The position numbers and the translations under genes are program-made. The notes under the pieces are model-generated. The model had not been told where the DNA came from, searched no databases, and worked only from the letters and a program-made list of their open reading frames with translations. From positions 2,774,039 through 2,838,038 of the forward strand of contig CM039465.1 in the NCBI GenBank assembly GCA_022414725.1: 64,000 nucleotides of DNA. Reading direction: 5' to 3'. Positions 53,100 through 63,475 of the stretch are shown piece by piece (position 1 is the stretch's first letter; every line of letters begins with the position of its first letter). Origin of the DNA: Microglena sp. YARC. Its lineage: Eukaryota > Chlorophyta > Chlorophyceae > Chlamydomonadales > Chlamydomonadaceae.

Positions 53100-53760
53100 C
53101 TTGCATCAGGGCCGGGTGTGGTGGGGGTTGCTGGGGCTGTAGCAAAGGGGAAAAGGGGGGGGGGGGGGGGGGGAGGCAGGGGGGAGAGGGGGGGAGAAAC
53201 GTGGGGGGAAGTGAGTTATGTTGGAAATAAGCTGGCATTGCTCCTCGGGGCTGCTTACATTGGGGCTGGGTGTGGTGGGGGCTTGCTGGGGCTGAAGCAA
53301 AGGGGAAGGGGGGAGAGTAAGCAAGGGAAGGGGGGGGGGGGGGGGGAGGGGTAAGTGAGGTGTTCCAATAATTAGCTGACATCGCTCCTCGGGGCTGCTT
53401 GCATCAGGGCTGAGTGTGGTGGGGGTTTACTGGGGCTGAAACAATGGGTAAGGGGGGGAGGGGGGTGGGGGGGTGGGGCGTGGGGGGGTAGTGAGGTGTG
53501 TGGAAATAAGCTGGCATCGCTCCTTGGGGCTTCCTACATCGGGGCCGGGTGTGGTGGGGGTTGATCGGGGCTGAAGCAAAGGGGAAGTGGGGAAATTAAG
53601 CAAGGGAGAGGGGGGGGGGGGGGGAGGGGTAGTGAGGTGTGCCAATAATTAGCTGACATCGCTCCTCGGGGCTGCCTACATTCACGGCTGGATGGTGTTG
53701 GGGGCTGCTGGGGCTGAAACAAGGGGTAAGGGGGGAGGGGGGGGGGGGGGGGGGGGGGTA
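53100..53760. repeat. Upstream intron, acceptor side: four exon 1 5' copies
   Basis: ~145-bp units with minus-strand AGCAGCCCCGAGGAGCGATG and CCAGCTTATT near 53230, 53390, 53530 and 53670, alternating with G runs and GGTGTGGTGGGGGTTGCTGG. Confidence 0.9.
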
Positions 53761-53769
53761 AGTATAAGC

Positions 53770-54020
53770 ATGTATGATACCAATATATACACCAGATATA
53801 AACATGTATATGTACACCATATATACTGCATGTATATACATATTTATAGCACATGTACAGCATGTATAAACATATGCATGCAACATATACACACCATGTG
53901 TATACACATATATTACATAGACACCATATGTACACCCCTGATACACACAACAAATACACCAGATGTACACCCCTGATACACACAACAAATACACCAGATG
54001 TACACCCCTGATACACACAA
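53770..54020. repeat. ATACACCAGATGTACACCCC repeat and CATGTATA tract
   Basis: Three near-perfect ~34-bp units (53938-54030) after a CATATA-rich stretch. Confidence 0.85.
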
Positions 54021-54049
54021 CAAATACACCAGAGAACCCATGCCCTTCT

Positions 54050-54540
54050 AACGTGAGCATCGGCGTTACTTGCTACTTCATCTTCAGATCTCAGATAGAC
54101 ATCACCTTCTAAGGTTCATCATCAGGTGCTTGTACTTCATCTCAGATTCTCAGATGCTACTACATCCTTCTAATGTTCATCATCGATCAGGGTGGCTTGT
54201 TACTATCATCTTCAGATCTCCAAGATGAAACACTCCTTCTATGGTTCATCATCGGGTGGCTTGTACTTCATCTTAGATCTCATAGATCAAACACACTCAG
54301 GGCCCCGTCGAGAAAACGATTGTTTGAGGGTTCAGTTCCATCCAGATGCTTCTTCTTTTTACCAGCCCCTCTCTATCCACGGTCCCTGGGCAAGGTCCCT
54401 TGCCTATTTGCCCTACCCTAAGTACTGATAAACATACATACCACACACCTTCTAATGGCTTGAGCATTGGGTGGCTTGTATTCATTTCAGCTTGTACCTT
54501 CAGCAGCTCAGCACCACTGAGCGTTCCTCCCTTGCCCTTT
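54050..54540 (-). other. Candidate upstream exon end and its tandem copies
   Basis: Minus-strand frame GAELLKVQAEMNTSHPMLKP ends TTAGAAG|GTGTGTGG at 54449, and four decayed copies of its last 45 bp follow at 54060-54270, as for the proven exons. Its phase (1) does not match the phase 2 needed by exon 1 and local sequence quality looks poor, so it is only a candidate. A family-2 SINE-like copy (54293-54425) lies within. Confidence 0.35.
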
Positions 54541-54612
54541 GCCACAGGCCTGCATGACTGCCTCCATGTCCTACATGGCCGAGCTACATCACAGGCTAGG
54601 TGATTAGTTGAT

Positions 54613-55280
54613 CTAGATGTAGGCTGATTCTGGGTGCTGCTGCCAGTGAGCGTCGCATCGCCGATCTGGGTGTAGGTTGAGCTCTGGAATTCTGTTGCTG
54701 CTGCCAGGAGCTGATCTGGGTGGTAGGTGAAATCTGTTGCTCGCTTGGTTGTTATGCTGGGTGTATCTGGGGTGAGGTAATTCTGTTGCTCGCCTGTTAG
54801 TGATCTGGTGTACGCGCTGCCACCCATTCTTCCACAATTGCTGTGTGCTCAAAGTTAAAGCATGATCTGGGTGTAGGTGTGAAATTCTGAGTGCTGCTGC
54901 CAGTTCTGGGTGTAGGTGTAATGCTCAGTGATGATCTGGGTGTACCGGTGTATTCAGTTCTGGTGCTGCTGCCAGTGATCTGGGTGTAGGTGTAATTTGG
55001 TGCTGCTGCCCCAGTGATCTGGTGTAGTGCTCAAATCCTGTGCTTGCTGCAGTGTGCGGGCCGCTGTTATTCTGTGCTGCTGCCAGTGATCAGTATTGAG
55101 GTGTATTCTGGTGTGCTCCAGTGATTCTGGGTCACGCTCGGCCTCCCGTACTTACTGGCTGCTGCTGCCCTGATCTGTTAGGTGTTAATTCTGGTGCTGC
55201 GCCTTGCCAGTGATCTGGGTAGTACCCCCAAGAGCTGTCAATTCTGGTGCTGCTGCCAGTGATCTGGGTGTAGGTGGAAT
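54613..55280. repeat. Indel-rich ~50-bp array (GATCTGGGTGTAGGTG / TGCTGCTGCCAGT)
   Basis: Units drift in length by single bases almost every copy, unlike the clean arrays left of 54 kb. Probably unpolished consensus. Confidence 0.7.
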
Positions 55281-56450
55281 CTCCTCTCGGTGCTGCTGTG
55301 AATGTGATATGTGCCACTGGCCCCCCTTTCGCATGCAAAAACCAAAACCAGCCTATGTGGCCCCCATGGTTGCTTCCTACCGGTGTGTGTGTGTGCTCTA
55401 GCTCTCCGCGGTGTGATCACGAACGTGGTGGTGGCGGGGAGGGAGTGATAAGTTGAACGTAGTGTTTGTGTGTGTGTCCTCTCGCTCGCCTGTTGGTGTG
55501 GTGGGTGGCACATGGGTGGTGTGGGAGGGGGCCGGGGGACGCCCCCAACCGCCAGGGGGAAGGGGGTGGGCGGCCTACACACATGTAATGTTGGACCTGA
55601 CCACTGGCTTGAGCCCAATCCAACCTGCTTTGGACTAATTCAGGGAATCCTTGCCAACTGTTCGTTTCGGGCCCCCACCCCGGTGTGCCCAACGCGATTG
55701 TGGGCGGAGCTTTGGATCGGGTAAGTGGGTGGGTGGCGGGTGGGTGGGTGGGTGGGGCTTCGTGGCATGTTGGAAGCCACCACGCCGCAAGCCTTGCGGC
55801 ATGATCATCCTCACCAAGCCGTGGTGCCTCGGGGAAACATCTTGTTGTCTGGGACCCTTACCCTCACATGTTTGTGCCCACGCCACCAGGTTACTTCGCC
55901 CATGGTTTGGCGCCGTGCGCCGTGCTCGGGCTCGCAGTGGAGGGGGTTGCCGGTGGAGGGGTGTCGGGTGACGTGGAAAGTGCCACCACAGGTGCCGCCA
56001 AGGTGGTCGCTGGGTGGTGCAGGTGGAGGTGTGGAATGGGTGTATGTTGGGGGGAGGGGGGGGCTTTCGACTGTTGACACGCACCCACGGCACAAATGCA
56101 GGCCTTCCAGAAGATCATCTCACCCAAGGGGAGTCGCTGGGGCAACGCTCGTATGCTACTGGGCATCAGCACATGCTTGCTGCCACTGCCATCATTAACA
56201 CAAAGCAAGAAGAGCAATAGCAGTTGCCCTGGTTGCATCCGATCCGCTTTCCCCTGGCTCGCGCTGAGTCTAACATGGCCCGTGGTGCCGGCTGGGCTGA
56301 GCGGTATTTTGTTGCGTGTTCAACAACTTGCCAATGCCCAGGGGAAACTTGCGCTATTGCCGCACCGAAATCTGCCTAGGTCCTGGGTTCCGAAACCCTG
56401 ATTGGTAAACCCAGGTAATTGACCGCTTCCTGACAGGTCAGCCTGGTGTA
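55280..56450. other. Unassigned region with several open stretches
   Basis: Plus strand: frame PNPTCFGLIQGILANCSF and APTPVCPTRLWAELWIG to a good donor GGTAAGTGG at 55720-55726, and 56090-56218 (GLPEDHLTQGESLGQRSYAT to a stop). Minus strand: a 152-codon frame at 55635-56093. None is recognised; GC content is higher than to the left. Confidence 0.35.
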
Positions 56451-56694
56451 CGTAATCCGGGTAGGGGTAGGGTCCTGAAATGTATCTACCTGTCGGTTAT
56501 CGGGCCGGGAGACGAAGTGTATTCTGGAAACGGCAGACCGCTTGAGTCTCTACTTATTCGTCTTGACTCAAAAGGAAAAGCACTGATGAATTGAACCACA
56601 AAAAATCCTTATCGACGGAAGCTCTGAGTTCGTGACTTCGTCCCCAATTTTCAACAATTGTTCAATCAAAAACGCACCCGATGAGATTAGAACT

Positions 56695-56765
56695 CATGAG
56701 GCACAAATCCAATGATCATAGCAGGGCACCACCTTACCCACTCGCGCCACAAGATGCCTATATCG
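56695..56765 (-). other. tRNA-like segment (pseudo-tRNA or SINE head)
   Basis: Minus strand has A-box-like TGGCGCGAGTGGG and B-box-like GAGTTCTAATCTC at about tRNA spacing, but the acceptor arms (GCATCTT / CGGGTGC) do not pair well. Family-2 SINE-like sequence follows on the same strand (about 56565-56640). Confidence 0.4.
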
Positions 56766-56919
56766 GTGAGGGGGGGTATTCACCGATTGATTGCTGCCGT
56801 GCGAGTGAAAGATGTGTTAATGTTACTTGGTTGTAAACCTGGAGAGAGCGCTTAAAACATCAAATTGTTGTGTTGATGCTTTGTATGTAACTTTACTTTA
56901 CTTAGATGAGGTGTGGGAC

Positions 56920-58376
56920 CTAACTAATCGCACCCGAGCGTGGCATCCCCCCTATCTCTGTCCGGGCGGGGCCCTTGCTGCTGGCCTGCATTTTTGGGGC
57001 CCGGCATCGCTGACTTTTGTACGATTGGGGCCACCCCGGATGATTGGGAGGACACTGTGGACTCTTCTCACCCCTTTCATTAGCCCATGGGGAGCCAGGG
57101 TCGATATGGGTTCTCTCCCCCTCAAAACTTCTCCGCATAAAGATGTTCCCACATCCACGATCCTCCCCTCTCCTATCCCCCATTTCCTCCCCCTTTACCG
57201 AACAACAATAACTATAACAAATCCTGTTCTCCCCATTGGTTCCACTGGTCCCCCTCCCATCTCACCATGCACCTTTTGGTAGCCAACTGATTTTTGTCAG
57301 TAGAGTGGTCTTTACGATTAGCTGATACCTTTTTGCTAGTCTTTCATTGCACACGCCTGCTCTGCTTGCCTCTTACGCTCCTTCTTTCAGCTTCCTCTTT
57401 CTTGGGTAGCCCAAGCATTAGTTCCTCCCTTTTTCCGGGGTTTTTCCCGTAACGCACCAGGGACACCCCCTTTTGCCTATAGTGCTTTTGTTTTGGGCCC
57501 TTCATTGCCCCGCCAGTTTTCGGCGTTGGGGTTCGGGGTTCCCAGGTTAACAAGTTTCCACCCGGGACCCTAAACCCTAAACCCTCCTTTCTCCTTTTCG
57601 CCTCCCTTTCTCGCTGGCGGGCTTAGATTGTTGGTTTTCGTTTCTCTAGTAATTAGCTCTAGTTGTGGCTTCTGTGTGTACGGGCAGGGCAGGTCTACCA
57701 AGAGTGCGTGGATTCCTTGCCCCTGACATGTGTGTACTTTCTGGAGAAGTTCTTGCTAAGGCTTGGTGGTGTCTGGCCTCGGCTTCTGTCTTTCAGTGAT
57801 GGCCTCCGTTTAGGCATCCCTTTCCCTGTCATGGGGTGTTCTATAGTGTTATCATCGTCCTTTGACACTTGGGTCTGCCGGTCTTTCTGCAAGTTGGTTG
57901 TTGTTCGGGGTTTGTTTTGTGGCTTTTTCTCTTCATTGCGAGGATTGGCGATTAATCGCTATGCAATTAAGAACTAAAGCTGCTCGCAAGTCTGAGCGCA
58001 TGCCCTCAGGGGGTGGTCGTAATTTAGTTCTTTTTAGTTTGGCTTCCTTCTCTTGTGGTTGGCTTGGGTCGCCTTGGTGTTTCCCTGGATTGCGGTAACT
58101 TATTTTTTGGAATCCTCCCGTTTATCGCGCTCCTGCGTGTATTACACGATTTTACCTCTAGTTTGGTTTCCTTGGGGGGCCTTGAACGTAGTTGTTTTTT
58201 CTCAAAGGGTTTGTGGTGGTTGCCGTTGCAAAAAACCCTGCTGTCGGCTCCGTGTTATAAGTAAAGTTTGATGGTCCGGTTGCAGGCACGTCCTGCTCTG
58301 TGCTGGTGATGTCCAGGTTCGTTCCGGCAGTTGTGTTTGCTGAGTTCTCTGGGTAGCGTACCCGCCTTCTCTTCAT
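56920..58376 (-). pseudogene. Possible decayed or frameshifted polar protein, unidentified
   Basis: Minus strand shows successive stretches of Lys/Arg/Pro/Thr-rich translation that switch frame: MKRRRVRYPENSANTT.. (58376-58158), a second frame KSCNTRRSAINGRIPK, MQKDRQTQVSKDDDNT (57892-57695), GGAMKGPKQKHYRQKG (57553-57344) and 57183-56920. The composition resembles a gag-like or nucleic-acid-binding protein broken by indels, but no domain is recognised. CCCTAAACCCTAAACCC lies at 57569-57585. Confidence 0.25.
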
Positions 58377-58399
58377 CGCTGTGACAATTGCTGTCTCTC

Positions 58400-59340
58400 T
58401 GCAGTGTCAATCCAAACTGTTTTCTCTTGTGGAATATTCTGCGCGCATACTTGTGATCCTGTGTACTTGTTCTTCTTGTGGATTTCGGCTAATAACATTG
58501 TAGGTGTCCATATTGTGTGTTTGTGGCCAGACTTCTTCAGGCCTTGTATCATAATATTACAGATGAATTCCAGCGTTAATTTTTAATTCTCGTTGCTTGT
58601 TGTATGTGTTTTTCCTTCAAGGTGCCTGGTCAAGAGATAAGTGGAGTCTGCTGAGAATAGGTTGGTCGTCTCTGTTCACGGTGTGGGGCTTGGGTGAGGA
58701 TGTATGGTGGTTTATGAGCTTGGGAAGTGTGTCCTTAGGACCAACTGGGACCTGCGTGGTAGTCAGCAGTCTGTTTTATGAAGTGTCGTAATTCGCCATA
58801 TAGGCTGCTTGGCAGGTCGCTTAGAAAACAGACAGCATTGGTATAGCAATCGTTCGGAGTGGCAGCAGTGATACTCTGCAATAATCGTAGACATGCTCAA
58901 GGTGTACTAAGTAGTCATGTTCCACTGGAATCAGGAGGAACGACAACTTATGAACAGAGTCGCGCTTCCATAATAGGACAGTCTCCGTCAACCCTCTGAG
59001 ATGCGTACTCGGATAAAAGTGCCCAGCTCCGAGAGGTTAAAGACCGCCGACCCCCATAAGCGGGAATCGAGCTAGCCGGGTTGGTCGTCGTAGATTTTTC
59101 GGGTGAGTTTTACGCAAATTTTACAGAGTGGCAAATTTGACCGGATTTTGTTTTAGACCAATGTTATGTTCCAAAATGCAGCACTATTTAGAAAAGCGAT
59201 ACTTTACTGCTGTAACTCGACATCGCATACGGGCCTGTATCCGGCTGTCTTCTATATGTAGGGACGACAGCAATGCTGGGGTCAGTAGGCAGGCTTGCAC
59301 CTGTGCTTGTCCTGTTCAACATTAATTCTCTGCTGAGTCT
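58400..59340. other. Stretch with nothing recognised
   Basis: No repeat, exon or element signature on either strand; short frames only. Confidence 0.5.
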
Positions 59341-60035
59341 AAATCTATTTGGTCTACTTCGGTCAGGAGATGGCTTTTTCGTGCTATGGTGTGACATCTC
59401 ACTCTCTCAGTGGAAGATTGGCTCATGCTAGTGGGACATTAAATCTTCAGGGAGATTGGCTCAGTCTAGTGTGACATGCTACACTCTTCTCAGGGAGTTA
59501 GAATGGTCAGCTAGTGTGGACATCTAACTGCTCTCAGGAAATGGCTGTCCTTACGGTGTGACATCTTACTCTCTCAGGATTGGCTGTTGCTAGTGTAACA
59601 TCCTAACTCTCCTCAGGAGAATGGTGCTGTGGGTTAGTGTGACTCTATAGTTCTCTCAAGGAGATGATGAGTCTATCTGTGTGCACATTTAACTCTCTTG
59701 CAGGAGATGGCTGTCCTCATTGTGTGAATAACATCTAACTTCTCGTCAGGAGATTGGCTGTGCCTAGTGTGTTTTAAATCTAATCTCTCTAGGAGATGGC
59801 TGTGCATAGTGTGACATCTATACTCTCTCAGGAGATGGCTGTGGTATGTTGTAACATCTATATATTTCTACAGGAGATGGTCTTTGTTGGTAGTGTGACA
59901 TTAACCTGCTCAGTACATCAGTTGAGAATGGCTTGTAAGTGTGATTTCTAACTAGCTCAGGAGATGGCTGTGGTAGTTTTGACATTTGAACTCTCGTCTA
60001 GTGAGTGATGGCTTCAGCTAGTTAGTGGTGTGTGT
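59340..60035. repeat. Indel-rich ~40-bp array (CTCTCAGGAGATGGCTGTGC / TAGTGTGACATCTAA)
   Basis: About 16 units, each with different single-base gains and losses, running into the gap. Typical of uncorrected long-read consensus. Confidence 0.8.
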
Positions 60036-61035
60036 NNNNNNNNNNNNNNNNNNNNNNNNNNNNNNNNNNNNNNNNNNNNNNNNNNNNNNNNNNNNNNNNN
60101 NNNNNNNNNNNNNNNNNNNNNNNNNNNNNNNNNNNNNNNNNNNNNNNNNNNNNNNNNNNNNNNNNNNNNNNNNNNNNNNNNNNNNNNNNNNNNNNNNNNN
60201 NNNNNNNNNNNNNNNNNNNNNNNNNNNNNNNNNNNNNNNNNNNNNNNNNNNNNNNNNNNNNNNNNNNNNNNNNNNNNNNNNNNNNNNNNNNNNNNNNNNN
60301 NNNNNNNNNNNNNNNNNNNNNNNNNNNNNNNNNNNNNNNNNNNNNNNNNNNNNNNNNNNNNNNNNNNNNNNNNNNNNNNNNNNNNNNNNNNNNNNNNNNN
60401 NNNNNNNNNNNNNNNNNNNNNNNNNNNNNNNNNNNNNNNNNNNNNNNNNNNNNNNNNNNNNNNNNNNNNNNNNNNNNNNNNNNNNNNNNNNNNNNNNNNN
60501 NNNNNNNNNNNNNNNNNNNNNNNNNNNNNNNNNNNNNNNNNNNNNNNNNNNNNNNNNNNNNNNNNNNNNNNNNNNNNNNNNNNNNNNNNNNNNNNNNNNN
60601 NNNNNNNNNNNNNNNNNNNNNNNNNNNNNNNNNNNNNNNNNNNNNNNNNNNNNNNNNNNNNNNNNNNNNNNNNNNNNNNNNNNNNNNNNNNNNNNNNNNN
60701 NNNNNNNNNNNNNNNNNNNNNNNNNNNNNNNNNNNNNNNNNNNNNNNNNNNNNNNNNNNNNNNNNNNNNNNNNNNNNNNNNNNNNNNNNNNNNNNNNNNN
60801 NNNNNNNNNNNNNNNNNNNNNNNNNNNNNNNNNNNNNNNNNNNNNNNNNNNNNNNNNNNNNNNNNNNNNNNNNNNNNNNNNNNNNNNNNNNNNNNNNNNN
60901 NNNNNNNNNNNNNNNNNNNNNNNNNNNNNNNNNNNNNNNNNNNNNNNNNNNNNNNNNNNNNNNNNNNNNNNNNNNNNNNNNNNNNNNNNNNNNNNNNNNN
61001 NNNNNNNNNNNNNNNNNNNNNNNNNNNNNNNNNNN
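60036..61035. other. Assembly gap, exactly 1000 N
   Basis: Round length implies a placeholder of unknown true size; sequence on the two sides may not be adjacent or correctly oriented. Confidence 0.99.
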
Positions 61036-62682
61036 GATGAGAGAATGCAGCTGAAGGTGTTTAAAAACCCTGCGTCCAAACATGGCCAGTGAACTAATAT
61101 AGACCTGGACAACACCTCTGGAGGCACCCTCGCACGCTCTGAGAGAGAGCCTGCCTTCAAACATCATATAGTCATCATCCAGCCTGGACCTCACAGCTAC
61201 TCGCATGCACTGCAGGTGTTTAAACCCCTGCCATCCAACACATCGCATTACTCATCACCAGCCCGGACCGACACTCTAAACTGCAAATATAATTAAGGAC
61301 CGGCAATTTCATATGATGTTTGACCAAAGGCAATTCCTCAGTTATTGTAGATCGCCCCTCCTTTATAGACTCAGTTATCATAAACGTGCACCCTGAGCCC
61401 TTGTAGCTATGCCCCCCCCCCCATCCCCTACCCGCCCCCCACACACACACACCCACCCACCCACACCCACACCCACACCTCAGGTATTTTTAAAAAGCCC
61501 CACTCCCTTTACAAATATGTGATCATCAAAACACCGAAGAGCCATCCACGCCACGACCGCACCCCCCCCCACGCCATCCTCCACGCCCACCAGCCTTCCT
61601 TACTTGGTTAGCTTGATTGATGCAAGCTTAATTAAGCTGATCAAATTACATGTGTTAATCAGACACCAATACATGCACAAACACGGCACAACAAGCACAT
61701 CACACGACACACCCCTAGCCGTCAGGTATTTTATAAAGCTCCTCCGCTTTAAAACTCAGTGAGACATCAACCAACCTGAAAGCCTTTAACTATTTCCCCA
61801 GCCCGCCACCACCCAGCGTCCTCACTTGATCTGACTTGATTATTGATTGATCAACTTAAATTAAAGGAATTGAATTAAATTTTGTTAATCACACACACAC
61901 GCACACCACACCACACGCCACACCCACCATCACTACACGAACAGTGATGCCACCACCACCACACGCAACACACCTCCCATCAACACACGCACACACACCA
62001 CCACACGCACGACACCACCGATCACACGCACACACCACCATTCACAAGTCACTGCTTCAACGCACACACCACGTCACACACGCACACACCACCTACTCGT
62101 AACACAACGCACAGCACCACCATCACCACACTCAGCACACACACAACACACACACCTACGCACACACCACTCTGGTCTTGCGTCGCACCAATCACCACAC
62201 GCACACTACCACCAGAACACGCACACCACCGACCGATCAACCCACGCACTAACTACGCACCACCACATACACACACACCCACATCACACACGCACACACC
62301 TACCATCGAGGGGGACACCACACAACCATCAAGGCACTACCACTGCCACCCACACAAATCGCACACACCGCACTTCCTCCTCGACAGGTTGTAGGGCGCG
62401 ACCATCGACAGAGCCACAGCCTATCACCAACCATCCACGCAAACGAACACACCCCCATTCGACAGACACACCGACCACGCCACACAACCCACCACAACCA
62501 TGCTTTTTCCCTCTCCTCCTACCTCCCTCCTCTCGCCCTCCTCTCGCTAAGGTGCAGCGAGACTACACGCACACACCACCATCACAACACGCACACACCA
62601 CCATCAACACACGCCCAACAACACCCCATCAACAGCACACACGACACACACACACACATCACACAACCACCACCACCACCAG
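61036..62682. repeat. Intron of second gene: decayed copies of the 62683 exon start and (CAC)n
   Basis: Plus-strand CAGGTGTTTAAA or CAGGTATTTTAAA plus GTTATCATCAA/CAACC copies near 61062, 61213, 61365 (partial), 61482 and 61725, followed by CACACACCACCA-type tracts to 62640. Each resembles the acceptor and first 60 bp of the 62683 exon. Confidence 0.7.
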
Positions 62683-62802
62683 TATTTTAAAAGCCCTCAT
62701 TTAAAGAGCTCGGTTATCATCAACCAACCCGAATGGCCCTTGTATGAGGAGGAGCAGTACGACTGGATAGACTTTCCCAATGGTGGCATCATCTACGTCC
62801 AG
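62683..62802 (+). CDS. Exon of an unidentified plus-strand gene
   Basis: CACCACCAG|TAT TTT ... GTC CAG|GTAAATATGG, exactly 40 codons, phase 0 both sides: YFKSPHLKSSVIINQPEWPL then YEEEQYDWIDFPNGGIIYVQ. The acidic/aromatic sequence looks protein-like but I do not recognise the family. Copies of its 5' edge lie upstream and of its 3' half downstream, the same pattern as the exostosin-like gene. Confidence 0.6.
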
Positions 62803-63260
62803 GTAAATATGGCCCAAGGCGAATTGTGTTGGCCGTAAGACTGCCCGTGGTATGTTTAGTAGCAGTCCCGAGGGTAGCCTACTAGGCTTAAGGGACTGAC
62901 CCAGCCGAAGCCATTGTATGGAGGAGGAGCAGTACAACTGGAATTTACTTCCCCAAGTAGTGGCATCCTCTAGCGTATTAGGTTATATGGCCCAAGGTGG
63001 TCTTGTGTTGGCCGTAAGACTTGTCGTGGTATGTTTGTTACAAGTCCCATGGTAGCCCTACCTAGGCTTCAGGACTAACCAAGCGGACGCAGTGTATAGA
63101 GAAGGACCAGTAACGACTGGATAGAGCTTTGTCTCTATGGTGCAAGTCATCTACGTATTGGTTATATGCCAAGGTGTATTGTGTTGGGTAAGACCTGGCC
63201 GTAGTATGTTTGGTTACAGCCACAGTGTGCCTACTAGTCTAGGCCACTAATACTACTAGG
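62803..63260. repeat. Two decayed copies of the 62683 exon 3' half
   Basis: GAGGAGGAGCAGTACAACTG... (62922-63000) and GAAGGACCAGTAACGACTGG... (63103-63180), each followed by ATGGCCCAAGGTG and TTGGCCGTAAGAC; many single-base indels. Confidence 0.75.
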
Positions 63261-63289
63261 TCCTGAAGGGGACTAGCCAACGCTGATGC

Positions 63290-63475
63290 TTGTACAAGAG
63301 CTTGTTTCCCGTTTCAGATAGGGGGTCTTCTTGGATTCTGATCAGGGATTTTGGTCCTTTCAAGGTTGAGCTCTGGGTGGCAATTTGGGTAGGCCAGCTG
63401 GAAGGACCCTGGAGTTCAAGGGGAGGGGGCCGAAGAGTCGAGATTCAGTGGCAGCGGAAAGTTTTGCCAAACAGT
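63290..63475 (+). other. Open stretch of unknown nature
   Basis: TTTCCCGTTTCAG at 63306-63318 looks like an acceptor. The frame then reads SSWILIRDFGPFKVELW, VAIWVGQLEGPW, up to a CT-rich tract. Could be an exon of the second gene or chance; not recognised. Confidence 0.3.

Noticed and set aside
49218..51230. HTHTHPPPP-type frames
   Set aside because: (CA)n and C/G runs in the exon 3 arrays.
60018..61160. Frames of 336-408 codons across 60-61 kb
   Set aside because: They consist of N in the assembly gap.
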